Origin: Amorphochlora amoebiformis
Lineage: Eukaryota > Cercozoa > Chlorarachniophyceae
DNA: 64,000 bases
Reading direction: 5' to 3'
Assembly (NCBI GenBank): GCA_054601695.1
Contig: BAAHQB010000193.1
Location: forward strand, 124,001 to 188,000
Part shown: positions 1-12,798 of the stretch, one piece after another
How positions within the stretch are numbered: the stretch's first letter is position 1
Layout: each line of letters begins with the position of its first letter
The notes under the pieces: model-generated
The model's database searches: none
Told to the model about the DNA's origin: nothing
Seen by the model: only the letters and a program-made list of their open reading frames with translations
Translations under genes and position numbers: made by a program

Positions 1-58
1 TATATACATACATATATGTATACGTATAATTTATATATACTGAAACAGATATATATAT

Positions 59-165
<107 letters not shown>

Positions 166-168
166 CAG

Positions 169-204
169 GAGAGTAAATGTCCGACCTCATCGCCGACTAT
201 ACAT
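169..204 (+). CDS. candidate 36-nt micro-exon, copy 1
   Basis: An acceptor-like TACAG ends at 168 and a GTAATA donor-like hexamer starts at 205. Between them are exactly 12 codons, read [12 protein letters not shown]. The flanks are pure TA repeat. Copy 2 lies 361 bp downstream at 530-565 with the same borders. Differences include a synonymous ATA/ATC change, which hints at coding constraint but is only a few bases. The same bases read from the ATG at 177 give MSDLIADYT, so the frame is uncertain. Function unknown. Confidence 0.4.
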
Positions 205-205
205 G

Positions 206-258
<53 letters not shown>

Positions 259-265
259 ATTTAAT

Positions 266-395
<130 letters not shown>

Positions 396-529
396 ATATA
401 TAAACATAAGTATACTTTCGAAACCTGAAACATGTATGCTACATATATGTATGTATGTGTGTATGTATATATATATGTGTATATATATGTATATATATAA
501 ATGTATATAATATTTATATATATATATAG

Positions 530-565
530 GAGATTAAATGTCCGACCTCATCGCCGAGTATCTAT
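530..565 (+). CDS. candidate 36-nt micro-exon, copy 2
   Basis: Bounded by ATAG (ending 529) and GTAATA (from 566). It encodes [12 protein letters not shown], a near twin of the segment at 169-204. Both copies keep the length of 36 nt and the flanking AG/GT. A weaker relative is at about 1258-1300 (GGTCCGACTTCAGCTCCGAC). The ATG at 538 in the alternative frame gives MSDLIAEY. No known domain recognised. Confidence 0.4.
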
Positions 566-1119
566 GTAATACATATATATATATATATATATATACATGT
601 ATATATATATATGTGTGTATGTGTATGTGTTATATGTGTATATGTGTGTCTGTGTGTATATGTATATACATATAATATCCATACATATAAATGTACATCA
701 GCGTTTTTTGAAACATATATATGTGAATATTATATATATTTATATATCATTATATTGTTGTATATACATACAAACGAATGTAAGTAATATATGTATATAT
801 ACATACATGTGCATGTACGTATATATTTATATGTATATATTTATATATATATATATACATATGTATATATATACATATAAATATGTATGCATGTGTATAT
901 ATATATATACGTCTGTATATACATATATATACAATTAGTATAATATATTCACATTTTTTGGACTTTGTAAGTGTAATATACATGTGTTGTTCACCTTATC
1001 GTATAATATATTATATGTATGTATATATATATGTATATATATATATATAGATATACATATAATAATATATGCATATCAATGATTTGGATATGTGAACTAT
1101 TATTTTCAATATATTCTGT

Positions 1120-1159
<40 letters not shown>

Positions 1160-2216
1160 CAATCATTATTTGTACATGTATACATACATATATATATATA
1201 TATATACATACATACATCTTTTTATATGTTTATATATATATATACACATATACATACACTAGGGTAGTAAGGGTCCGACTTCAGCTCCGACAAAATATAT
1301 AAATTGCGTATAATATGTACTATATATATATATATATATACACATATATATCTTGTATAAATATATATATTTTAACGTGTACAACCACTAAGTATGTGCG
1401 TACATCTTCCAAATGTATGTATATATATATATATACATATACATATACATATACACACATATTTATACATATACATGTATACATATATACATATATATAT
1501 ACATATATACATATATGTATATATACATACATATATGTGTGTGTGCGCATGTATGTATGTGTGTGTGTATGTGTGGCTTTGTATTTGTGTACACATGTGT
1601 ATGTGTGTGCGTGTATGTGTGTATACACATGTATACAATATATATGTATATATTAGAAATATATACATAAAAACATACGTACACATTTACATAAACACAT
1701 ACACACATACATATGTATACACACATACACATATGTAATACATACATATACACATATAACTTTATATGTAATTATACACATATAACTTTATATGTAATTA
1801 TACACATGTATACATATTATATAATACATACATGTATATATATATATAGTCTTACATAAAAGTGTATATATTTATTATTTGTATATATATCTCATGTGAA
1901 TGTATGTTTCATGTTATGCATATTTGTATTTTGCAACAACATGTAAGCATATATATATATATATATGTATATATTAAAACATAAAGAATTTTTTCATTTT
2001 GCTTATATATTTATATGTATTAAACATACATACACACGTATATACATATGTATATATATATACATATATATATACAAATATACATACATATATATATCCA
2101 CCTATAAATATCAATATAAAATATACGCATATACATATATATATATATATACGTGTATACATATATATACAATACATATATATGGCCATATATCTATACA
2201 TGTATATACCTACCTA

Positions 2217-2985
2217 ACCCTAACCCTAACCCTAACCCCAACCCTAACCCTAACCCTAACCCTAACCGAGTCAATGGTCCTAGGACTAAGACATGCTGAA
2301 TAATCTGATCCTAACCCTTACCCTAACCCTAACCTTAAGCTAGCCCTAACCCTAACCCTAACCCTAACTCTATCCCTAACCCTAGCCCTAACCCTAACCC
2401 TAACCGAGTCAATGACTAAGACATGCTGAATAATCTGATCCTAACCCTAACCCTAACCCTAACCCTGACCCTAACCCTAACCCTAGCCCTAACCCTAACC
2501 CTAACCGTAACCGTAACCCTAACCCTAACCCTAACACTAACCCTAACCCTAACCCTAACCCTAACCCTAACCCTAACCCTAACCCTAACCCTAGCCCTAA
2601 CTATAACCCTAACCCTAACCCTAACCCTAGCCCTAACCCTAACCCTAACCGAGTCAATAACTAAGACATGTTGAATAATCTGATCCTAACCCTAACCCTT
2701 ACCCTAACCCTAACCCTAACCCTAACCCTAACCCTAGCCCTAACCATAACCCTAACCCTAACCCTAACCCTAACCCTAACCCTAACCCTAACCGAGTCAA
2801 TGACTAAGACATGCTGAATAATCTGATCCTAACCCTAACCCTATATATCTCTAAACCTAAACCTAAATATATATACCCATATATAACCCTAGCCATCTAT
2901 AACCTAACCTATACACCTAGCCCTAACACCTAGCCCTATACCCTATACCCTATACCCTAACCCTAATCTAACCGTAACATCTAAT
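2217..2985. repeat. interstitial (CCCTAA)n telomere-type array with spacer units
   Basis: Tandem CCCTAA with scattered substitutions (CCCTTA, CCGTAA, CCCTAG) and a ragged right edge of CCTATACCCTA variants. It is interrupted four times, starting near 2264, 2404, 2649 and 2792, by a spacer beginning CCGAGTCAAT and ending GAATAATCTGATC. The first copy carries an extra GTCCTAGGA segment. The degeneracy shows this is not a living chromosome end. Confidence 0.95.
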
Positions 2986-3091
2986 ATGTGTGTGTGTATA
3001 TGGCTATGTATCTGTTACACATGTGAATGTGTGTACTGTATATGTGTATACTCATGTATACAATATATATGTATATATATTATATATATAC

Positions 3092-3125
<34 letters not shown>

Positions 3126-3295
3126 CCATATATATATATATATATATATATCATATATATGCATATATAAATGTATATATAGGCATACATGTATGTGAAT
3201 GTGTACATATATATTTATATATATATATATGTACATATATATATATATATATATACATGAATACTAGTTCGTGTATATATACATAATTATATATA

Positions 3296-3335
<40 letters not shown>

Positions 3336-3370
3336 GTATATATATATATGCATATACACACATATAATAC
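2986..3370. repeat. TA/TG microsatellite
   Basis: TG-rich then TA-rich simple repeat. I see no gene-like sequence in it. Confidence 0.9.
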
Positions 3371-3374
3371 TTAG

Positions 3375-3805
3375 ACATTCATATTTTTAATTTCGATATA
3401 TGCAGATATATATGGAAGATATGTGTATATAGGTCAGAGATTGATAGTGAGATAGATACTGAGGCATTTCGTCTAATAGTGCCACCGAATATGAACCTTC
3501 ATTTATTCAATTTCGATATATGCAGATATCTATGGAAGATATGTATATATAGGTCTGAGATTGATAGTGAGATAGATACTGATGCATTTCGTCTAATCGT
3601 GCCACCGAATATGAACCTTCACATATTCAATTTCGATATATGCAGATATCTATGGAAGATATGTACACATAGGTCAGAGATTGATAGTGAGATAGATGCT
3701 GATGTATTTCGTCTCATCGTGCCACCGAACATGAATCTGACTATATCACTTTCTTACCCTAACCGTAACGAGTCAATGACTAATATATATAATATATATA
3801 TATAA
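3375..3805 (+). CDS. exon with three 40-residue tandem repeats
   Basis: The frame is open from just after a TAA at 3365 to a stop at 3803-3805. An acceptor-like CTTAG ends at 3374, so this is probably an internal-to-last exon; no good ATG precedes it. It holds three repeats of exactly 120 bp (landmark GCCACCGAA at 3481, 3601, 3721), each 40 residues with motifs NFDICRYLWKIC, RSEIDSEIDTDAF and RLIVPPNMNL. The last unit breaks off into LTISLSYPNRNE. Because 120 is a multiple of three, the repeat stays in frame. The end of the repeat matches the downstream array at 3.9-4.9 kb and the modules at 7.7 and 10.7 kb. Function not recognised. The coding call rests on frame maintenance across three diverged copies. 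Confidence 0.6.
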
Positions 3806-3931
3806 TATAACCCTAACCCTGACCCTAACTAACCCTAGCCCTAACCCTAGCCCTATATGTATAGATCTCTATGTATACCTATGCACTAAATGTATACATG
3901 TTATACTATATATATTATATAATCTATCCTA

Positions 3932-4133
3932 ATTAACCCGAATATGAACCTGACTAACCCTATCACTATCTCTTATCCTAACCCTAGACGAGTAACAACT
4001 ATATATATATATAAATATATATAATCATAACCCTAACCCTATACCCTAACTCTAACCGTAACCCTATCTCTAATCATAGCCCTAACATGTATATCTGTAA
4101 TGTATATATATATACACATATATATAATATATA

Positions 4134-4174
<41 letters not shown>

Positions 4175-4280
4175 TAACCGAATATGAACCTGACTATATC
4201 ATTTTTTTTTCCTCAGACGGTAACAATATATATATATATATATATATGTACATATATTTATTTATGTGAATGTATGTACG

Positions 4281-4323
<43 letters not shown>

Positions 4324-4463
4324 TAACCTAATAAGAACCTGACTATATCACTTTCTTTTCCTCAAACGGTAACAATACATATATATATAAATATATATAA
4401 ATGTATAGATATATATGTATATATGCACTAAATGGATATATGTTTTATATATGTATATATATT

Positions 4464-4494
<31 letters not shown>

Positions 4495-4645
4495 GTATAT
4501 TAACCGAATATGAACCTGACTATATCACTTTCTTTTCCTCAGACGGTAACAATATACATATATATATGTACATATGTATGTATATGTATATGTATATAAA
4601 TATATGTTTAGATATATATGTATATATGCACTAAATGTATATATG

Positions 4646-4680
<35 letters not shown>

Positions 4681-4904
4681 CCAAATATGAACCTGACTAT
4701 ATCACTTTCTTTTTCTCAGACGTTAACTATATATATATATGTATATGTATATATATGCATTAAATGCGGGTGTATACACAAATATATGTACATATATATT
4801 TATTTTATTTAAATTACATGTATACATATATATATATATATATATATACATGTATATTAACCGAATACGACCCTGACTATATAACTTTCTTATCCTCAGA
4901 CGGT

Positions 4905-4910
<6 letters not shown>
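3932..4910 (+). repeat. six-unit array of PNMNLTISLS segments separated by TA tracts
   Basis: Units start near 3932, 4174, 4322, 4500, 4678 and 4859, mostly 148-181 bp apart. Each begins TTAACC(G)AATATGAACC and ends TTTTCCTCAG-ACG-GTAACAA. In one frame they read PNMNLTISLSFPQTVT, which is the last-repeat sequence of the exon at 3375-3805; in another, TEYEPDYITFFSSDGN. The pyrimidine run plus CAG, followed three bases later by GTAACA, looks like an acceptor next to a donor. Unit 4678 has GTTAAC and unit 4859 has ATAACTTTC, so some copies are decayed. Whether these are exons or splice-site relics is unresolved. Confidence 0.75.
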
Positions 4911-6000
<1,090 letters not shown>

Positions 6001-6006
6001 ATATAG

Positions 6007-6149
6007 GCCAAGATAATCTCGCACCAACACAGGAAATCGGCTCTTCGGGTTATCAAATTCAACACATTCGAGTCATCAGAACATTCGACTGTTCATCTCC
6101 AAGTTCATGGATACCAAGGTGTCTTCCCTCTGATTCTAGAAATCTGTGA
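6007..6149 (+). CDS. candidate terminal exon, Gln/Ser-rich
   Basis: A TATATAG acceptor ends at 6006, directly after a TA tract that would be the intron. The frame then reads QDNLAPTQEIGSSGYQIQHI and continues to DCSSPSSWIPRCLPSDSRNL and a stop at 6147-6149. Composition changes sharply from TA repeat to mixed codons at the AG, which supports an exon edge. An internal AAG-GTGTCT near 6117 is an alternative donor. No domain recognised. The sequence after the stop runs into degenerate CCCTAA. Confidence 0.5.
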
Positions 6150-6270
6150 CATATTTTCGGGTGCTATATTCTATATTTATTCACAATACTAAATAAATCC
6201 TTAAGAGTCTTAGCCTAACCCTAACCCTAACCTTAACCCTAACCCTAACTCTATCCCTAAGTAGCATTAG

Positions 6271-6462
6271 ACCCAGTATAGTCCTGATAAATCAAAAAGG
6301 ACTCCAGAACTGACCGCAACCTTAACTCCTCACCTAATTTCGAGTGTAACTGTCATAATATTCATAGCTTTCATATTATACCTATCAGACCTCTTATTTC
6401 TAACATTAAAATCATATAGTTTAACAACATCAAACCCTAAATATAACCCTAACCATAACTAA
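6271..6462 (+). CDS. ATG-less ORF with one membrane segment, between telomere repeats
   Basis: 63 codons are open from the TAG at 6268 to a TAA at 6460-6462. The N-terminal part is polar (DKSKRTPELTATLTPH), then comes a hydrophobic stretch with core VTVIIFIAFILYLSDLLFLT, then KSYSLTTSNPK. There is no ATG, so it would need a splice acceptor; TATAG at 6278-6282 or CATTAG at 6265-6270 are candidates. The stop is inside the following CCCTAA block, so the repeat supplies the C-terminus. A single-pass membrane tail is the simplest reading. It could be a fragment of a subtelomeric membrane-protein gene, or chance. Confidence 0.4.
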   Translation, partial: TQYSPDKSKRTPELTATLTPHLISSVTVIIFIAFILYLSDLLFLTLKSYSLTTSNPKYNPNHN

Positions 6463-6720
6463 CCCTAACCCTAACCCTAACCCTAACCCTAACCCTAACC
6501 CTAACCCTAACCCTAACCTAACCCTAACCCTAACCCTAGCCGTAACCCTAACCCTAACCACAACAACAACACGTTGTTTATCTGAACAGCACGAAAGCCC
6601 CACAATTTAGCCGAGTCAATTGTCCTCGGACTAGGAATCTCATGCTGGATAATCTCGACCCTAACCCTAACCCTAGCCCTAACCCTAACCCTAACCCTAA
6701 CCCTAACCCGAACCCCAATA
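6463..6720. repeat. CCCTAA arrays with spacer relic
   Basis: Good CCCTAA arrays at 6463-6556 and 6657-6712. Between them, 6612-6660 carries a diverged copy of the 2.3 kb spacer (GCCGAGTCAATTGTCCTCGG then CATGCTGGATAATCTC). The minus strand of this spacer is open (RLSSMRFLVRGQLTRLNC), so the spacer may descend from a gene end. Confidence 0.9.
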
Positions 6721-6737
6721 TCATGAGAATGGTATAA

Positions 6738-6860
6738 ATGTCAGGAGCACAGGCGTCGTATTTGTTGGAAATCGATGCGACTGGTGGTGAGAGTTTATCT
6801 CCTTCGAGTGGAATTCCTTCTACTCTTGTCACTGCTCGGCCCACTATGATGCCGACTGAG
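6738..6860 (+). CDS. candidate first exon, Ser/Thr/Pro-rich N-terminus
   Basis: ATG at 6738 opens 41 codons starting MSGAQASYLLEIDATGGESL and ending TARPTMMPTE, where GAG-GTAGTT forms a donor at 6861. The composition is ordinary coding sequence between a CCCTAA array and a TA tract. The following TA tract (6905-7180) would be the intron. The next candidate exons on this strand are at 7717-8011. No domain recognised. The minus strand is also open here, so strand is not certain. Confidence 0.5.
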
Positions 6861-6902
6861 GTAGTTATTAATTTGAATATGCATGGATGTTTGTGAATGT
6901 AA

Positions 6903-6907
6903 ATATG

Positions 6908-6975
<68 letters not shown>

Positions 6976-7069
6976 GTATATATATATACTTATAGATATT
7001 ATATATTATTCGTTTTATGTACGTATATGCATACATATAGATTTGTACGCATTACACATATGAATATAG

Positions 7070-7151
<82 letters not shown>

Positions 7152-7198
7152 ATCTATATATATACATATATATATATATATATAAATTATACACACAA
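6903..7198. repeat. TA microsatellite
   Basis: Two long (TA)n runs separated by a short mixed AT stretch. No gene seen. Confidence 0.9.
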
Positions 7199-7203
7199 AT
7201 AAA

Positions 7204-7680
7204 CCCAACCCTTACCCTAATCTAACCCAACCAAACGCTAATCAACCCTAACCCTAACGCTAACCCTAACCCTAACCCTAACCGTAACGCTAACCCTAAT
7301 CCTAACCCTAACCCTAACACTAGCAGTATAGCCCAAACCCTAATCAGAACCATAACCTTACCTACACTCTCAGAAACTCTAACCGTAACTGCATTCATAA
7401 TATTAACTCTATCTTTAACTCTAACCCTAACCTTAACCCTAACTGCTAACCTTAACCCTAACCCTAACCCTAACCCTAACTGCTAACCCTAACCCTAACC
7501 CTAACCCTAACCTTAAGGTATAACCCAATCCCTGATATTCATCCTAACTCGTACGCTAACTAAACTTAACTACAAACATTATCATAATTCTAACCCTAAC
7601 CCTAACCCTAACCCTAACCCTAACCCTAACCCTAACCCTAACCCTAACCCTAACCCTAACCCTAACCCTAACCCTAACTG
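7204..7680. repeat. degenerate then clean (CCCTAA)n
   Basis: Starts as badly decayed telomere repeat (CCCTAATCTAACCC, TGCTAACCC variants) and ends with about 15 perfect units at 7590-7677. The clean block lies directly upstream of a candidate exon. Confidence 0.95.
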
Positions 7681-7716
7681 TAGGACATTGGGTCTCTTCC
7701 ATCGACGTCGCTGTCA

Positions 7717-8011
7717 ATGCCTTTGAACGCACTCGTTCATTCCGAGATATCAAATCCAACAGATATTGATGTATATCACTTATCTCCTCCCCCGGACACG
7801 AATGTTACGATTGTATTATCGCATGAGACATCGAGGGATATAGATATTGCTCTCTTCCGGAAATCAAACTCTCAAAACTCTCAAAACTCTCTCTCTCTCT
7901 CGCGAAGAGAGTAGCGCTCTCCAACTCCTACGCATCTCCCGAGATGACATTCTACTCGAACGTCGGGATCTCGGATTCCACCGATCATTCGAGTTTGAAT
8001 TCGAGTTTTGA
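7717..8011 (+). CDS. two-module ORF, frameshifted in a CT microsatellite
   Basis: From ATG 7717 the frame gives MPLNALVHSEISNPTDIDVY, then HLSPPPDTNVTIVLSHETS (module A) and RDIDIALFRK, ending at a TAG after the CT run near 7890-7902. The +1 frame continues through the same run as LSREESSALQLLRISRDDIL and ERRDLGFHRS (module B) to a TGA at 8009-8011. Both modules reappear in the same order at 10668-10792 and 11455-11538, so I think one coding region is split here by slippage in (CT)n or by an unseen small intron. It ends in (GAATTT)n. The minus strand also has an open frame (7864-8211), which I regard as a shadow. Function unknown. Confidence 0.5.
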
Positions 8012-8103
8012 ATTTGAATTTGAATTTGAATTTGAATTTGGATTTGAATTTGAGTGGGTTGTATATACTGGTGGAAGGATTTAGTGGGGCTATGGGCAGT
8101 TAG

Positions 8104-8250
8104 TCTCTGAGTTTTGTGTCTGTTGAGGCGAGGGAGGAAAGGGATGAGAGAGAGGAGATGCCAAGGTCGCCAAGCGTTCGGTTCGGGTCTCGTGAAGAGA
8201 TGGAAAGTCATTCGCCAACGGAAAAGGTTGTGATTTTTCGATTGTGTTGA
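8104..8250 (+). CDS. candidate acidic exon
   Basis: The frame opens after GTTAG (8099-8103) as LSFVSVEAREERDEREEMPR, then SPSVRFGSREEMESHSPTEK, and stops at 8248-8250. AAG-GTTGTG at 8227 could be a donor. It lies about 100 bp beyond the frameshifted ORF on the same strand and may be its next exon. The minus-strand frame over the same bases is a serious alternative, so strand is not settled. Confidence 0.4.
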   Translation, partial: SLSFVSVEAREERDEREEMPRSPSVRFGSREEMESHSPTEKVVIFRLC

Positions 8251-8276
8251 TCTATAGTGTATAATGCTGTTTATAT

Positions 8277-9040
<764 letters not shown>

Positions 9041-9044
9041 ATAT

Positions 9045-9078
9045 TTATTTTTTAATGGCAAAGAAAACCAAAATAATC
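9045..9078 (-). CDS. candidate terminal exon, minus strand
   Basis: On the minus strand an ATAG acceptor precedes G-ATT-ATT and the frame reads [10 protein letters not shown] to a TAA at 9047-9045. The phase fits the donor of the segment at 9135-9172: TG plus G makes TGG. The sequence resembles VYLLAIAKN in the neighbouring segment at 9435-9500, suggesting that a two-exon unit was duplicated. Confidence 0.4.
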
Positions 9079-9097
9079 CTATAAATATATATATATG

Positions 9098-9129
<32 letters not shown>

Positions 9130-9134
9130 CTTAC

Positions 9135-9171
9135 CAGTATGTATCTCCTACACTTTCTCCAGCTGATACGG

Positions 9172-9172
<1 letters not shown>
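9135..9172 (-). CDS. candidate micro-exon [13 protein letters not shown]
   Basis: On the minus strand the segment ends TACTG followed by GTAAGTATAT, a consensus 5-prime splice site. Translation is [13 protein letters not shown]. Its paralogue at 9630-9671 reads [14 protein letters not shown] and also ends CTG-GTATAT. An internal CAG at 9165-9163 would make a 28-nt exon (9162-9135). TA tracts lie on both sides. Confidence 0.5.
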
Positions 9173-9212
<40 letters not shown>

Positions 9213-9434
9213 TATATGATATATGTATAATATGTATATAGTAAATATGTGCATATATATGCATGGTATACTTAAATGTATATGCATATATGTATTTTTA
9301 CATATGTATGACTTCTATATAAATATAATATAATATATATATATATATATTATATATTTACTGATGTATATATATATATATATATATATAATAAATGCAT
9401 ATAAATATAAATGTATATATATATATATTATATA

Positions 9435-9500
9435 TATATATATGCATATATTCATTTTCATATTTTAAATTTTTCGCAATGGCCAGTAGATACACACATA
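9435..9500 (-). CDS. candidate exon [16 protein letters not shown]
   Basis: A mixed-codon island between TA tracts. The minus-strand frame reads [19 protein letters not shown]. It sits between the two VGDT-type segments and resembles the terminal segment at 9045-9078 (LVFFAIKK). Borders are not resolved. The ORF merges into repeat on each side. Confidence 0.35.
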
Positions 9501-9568
9501 TACATACATAATATATATACATATATACATATATATATATATACATGTATGTATACATATCTACAATG

Positions 9569-9606
<38 letters not shown>

Positions 9607-9629
9607 TATATATATATATATATATATAC

Positions 9630-9671
9630 CAGTATTCTGTGTCTCCTACAGTCTCTGCAGTGGCAACGGTT
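9630..9671 (-). CDS. candidate micro-exon [14 protein letters not shown]
   Basis: Minus-strand paralogue of 9135-9172, with CTG-GTATAT at its 3-prime edge and a CTGCAG acceptor-like site inside it. Two diverged copies keep the same reading frame (VGDT.YW), the strongest sign that this island is coding. Function unknown. Confidence 0.45.
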
Positions 9672-9679
9672 TTTAACGT

Positions 9680-10640
<961 letters not shown>

Positions 10641-10667
10641 CCAAGTTATACATACGCCCCTCCACAG

Positions 10668-10792
10668 CAAGCCTCTTAACCTTCGGAATGCCCATTCAAT
10701 CATCCATAAACACACCCAACGACATCGACTTATTTCGTCTCACTATTGCCGCTAACATTACTACGGTCATTACGCTGGACATACCGATAGAG
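10668..10792 (+). CDS. module A exon, second copy
   Basis: CCTCCACAG at 10659-10667 is a good acceptor. The frame is [20 protein letters not shown] then [21 protein letters not shown], and GAG-GTACAT at 10793 is a donor in phase 0. Compare MPLNALVHSEISNPTDIDVY and HLSPPPDTNVTIVLS at 7717, and EIDTDAFRLIVPPNMNLTIS at 3.7 kb: the pattern D-[FY]-[HR]-L followed by N-[VLI]-T-I is shared. I infer a dispersed exon family. No known domain recognised. Confidence 0.5.
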
Positions 10793-11180
10793 GTACATGT
10801 GTTATTGTTAGCGCTGGATATTATTACGATTGTTATACCGTAGAATACATGGTCTATCTTTTAGCGCTAAATATTACTACGGTTATCATATGATCCGTAT
10901 AGTACATGAGCTATCTTTTAGCGCTAAATATTACTACGATTATCATATGATAAGGTATATGTGTTATGTATTACCGCTAGGTATTACTGGTATAGATTAT
11001 GTGTGAGCGATGTATATTACTATGGTTAGCGATATTACGGTTCTTACGCGGAATATAACAGTAGTGTATGTGGGTAAGTGTTATGGGTAGCATGTGTGTT
11101 ATTAAGCGGTAATATTACTATGGTTAGTGATAGATATACTTGGATTAGGTTTTAAGCGCTAGTATTATTCTGGGAAATGT
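10793..11180. repeat. AGCGCT minisatellite derived from module A
   Basis: About six degenerate units of roughly 57 bp, each with TTAGCGCTAAATATTACTACG or a decayed form. The two clearest copies are at 10858-10911 and 10916-10965, with ATCATATGAT palindromes. Translated fragments (LALDIITIVIP, LALNITTVI) resemble the end of the module A exon ([11 protein letters not shown]), so the array probably arose by repeating the exon edge. Confidence 0.75.
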
Positions 11181-11204
11181 TAAATTTCATTGTATATATA
11201 TGTT

Positions 11205-11249
<45 letters not shown>

Positions 11250-11364
11250 TATATATGTGTGTGTGCGTGTATATTTGTGTGTATATACATGTATATATAT
11301 ATATATATTTATATAATAGGTAATATATATGTATGTTTCAATACATTTACATTTGTACTTATAG

Positions 11365-11400
<36 letters not shown>

Positions 11401-11454
11401 GTATATATGAGTTTTTAAGAATATGCATATTACGAACTTTAGGCGGATTTAGAT

Positions 11455-11538
11455 ATGGCGCTTTATCACAAAACGTCTCCATATGAATTATCTCGAGACG
11501 AAATAGTCGCGATTGCGAATTCCTATCTACGTCCTGAG
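11455..11538 (+). CDS. module B exon, second copy
   Basis: ATG at 11455 gives 28 codons: MALYHKTSPYELSRDEIVAI then ANSYLRPE, ending GAG-GTATCT (donor at 11539, phase 0). The core ELSRDEIV matches RISRDDIL of the 7.7-8.0 kb ORF. A partial copy follows at 11680-11729. The ATG may instead be internal, with an acceptor at TTTAG 11448-11452. Function unknown. Confidence 0.55.
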
Positions 11539-12000
11539 GTATCTCTCTCTCCTCTCTTTTTTTTTTCCTCTCTTCTCTTTTTTTCCTGAGGTATATCTCT
11601 CTCCTCTATTTTTTTTTTTTCTCTCTCTTTTTTTTTTCCTGAGGTATGCCTCTCTCCTCTCTTTTTTTTTTTTTCTCTCTATCTCGAGATGAAATCGTCG
11701 CGATTGCGAATTCCGATCTACGTCCTGAGGTATCTCTCTCTCCTCTCTTTTTTTTTTTTCACTCTTTTTTTTTTTTCCTGGGGTTTTTTTTTCTCCTCTC
11801 TTTTTTTTTTTCCTCTCTCTTTTTTTTTTTTTCTGAGGTATGTCTTTCTCCTCCCTTTCTTTTTTCTCTCTTCCTTTTCTTTTTTTTTTGCTCTTTCTTC
11901 TTTTTTGCTCTTTTTTTTTTTTGTCTGATCTTTTTTTTTTTCTCTCTCTTTTACTGCATTTTTTTCCGTCCGTTTTTTTGTGCAGTTTCTTTCTTACGTT
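11539..12000. repeat. T/CT-rich tract with repeated donor motif
   Basis: Long poly-T and CTCTCT sequence. CCTGAGGTAT followed by CTCTC recurs near 11533, 11586, 11638, 11723 and 11834, with a decayed TCCTGGGG copy near 11776. The donor edge of module B has therefore been copied along the tract. FFFFF/SLFFF frames here are artefacts. Confidence 0.85.
11680..11729 (+). CDS. partial second module B segment
   Basis: Reads LSRDEIVAIANSDLRPE and ends GAG-GTATCT. It is nearly identical to the end of 11455-11538 (one residue differs, Y to D; several silent changes, such as GAC/GAT and ATA/ATC). The 5-prime part of the exon is absent and is replaced by CT repeat, which could act as the polypyrimidine tract of an acceptor. 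Confidence 0.45.
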
Positions 12001-12033
12001 TTTGTATATTTGTACATACACATATATATATAA

Positions 12034-12064
<31 letters not shown>

Positions 12065-12411
12065 TGTATATATATAGATATAGTTATATTTATATATATA
12101 CATTGAATACATATATATATATACACGTATATATATGTATATATTCATTTATTTACATATATATATATACACGTATACGCGTGTGTGTGCATGTATATTT
12201 CAAAGTTTCTATCGTCTCTCTCTTTCCTTTCTTTAGTTTCCTCTTTCTCTCTATCTCTCTCACTCTTATCTCTCTTTCGTCTGTTTTTCTCTTTTTCTCT
12301 CTCCGTCGTATATATATGCATATATATATAATATATATAATATATATGTATATATATATATATCGTTCTCTATATCTCTCTTACTCTTATCTCTCTTTTG
12401 TCTGTTTTTCT

Positions 12412-12457
<46 letters not shown>

Positions 12458-12459
12458 GC

Positions 12460-12505
<46 letters not shown>

Positions 12506-12724
12506 GCATATATAAATATATACACATATATATATATAAAATTTTCGTTCTCTCCATCTCTCTCACTCTTATCACTCTTTCATATGTTTTTCTCTCTTAT
12601 ATATATATGTATATATATGTATATGTATGTGTGTGTATATATATATGCATGTATATATATATATACATATATATATATCGTTCTCTCCATCTCTCTCACT
12701 CTTATCTTTCATATGTTTTTCTCT

Positions 12725-12798
<74 letters not shown>

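Noticed and set aside
7864-8211. 115-codon minus-strand ORF opposite the two-module ORF
   Set aside because: Contains a long QIQIQI stretch from the GAATTT repeat, and the plus strand shows module similarity to 10.7-11.7 kb. Kept as a lesser alternative, not annotated.
11527-12126. 199-codon Lys/Arg/Glu-rich minus-strand frame
   Set aside because: Complement of the poly-T/CT tract. The plus-strand exons at 11455 and 11680 explain the non-repetitive parts better.
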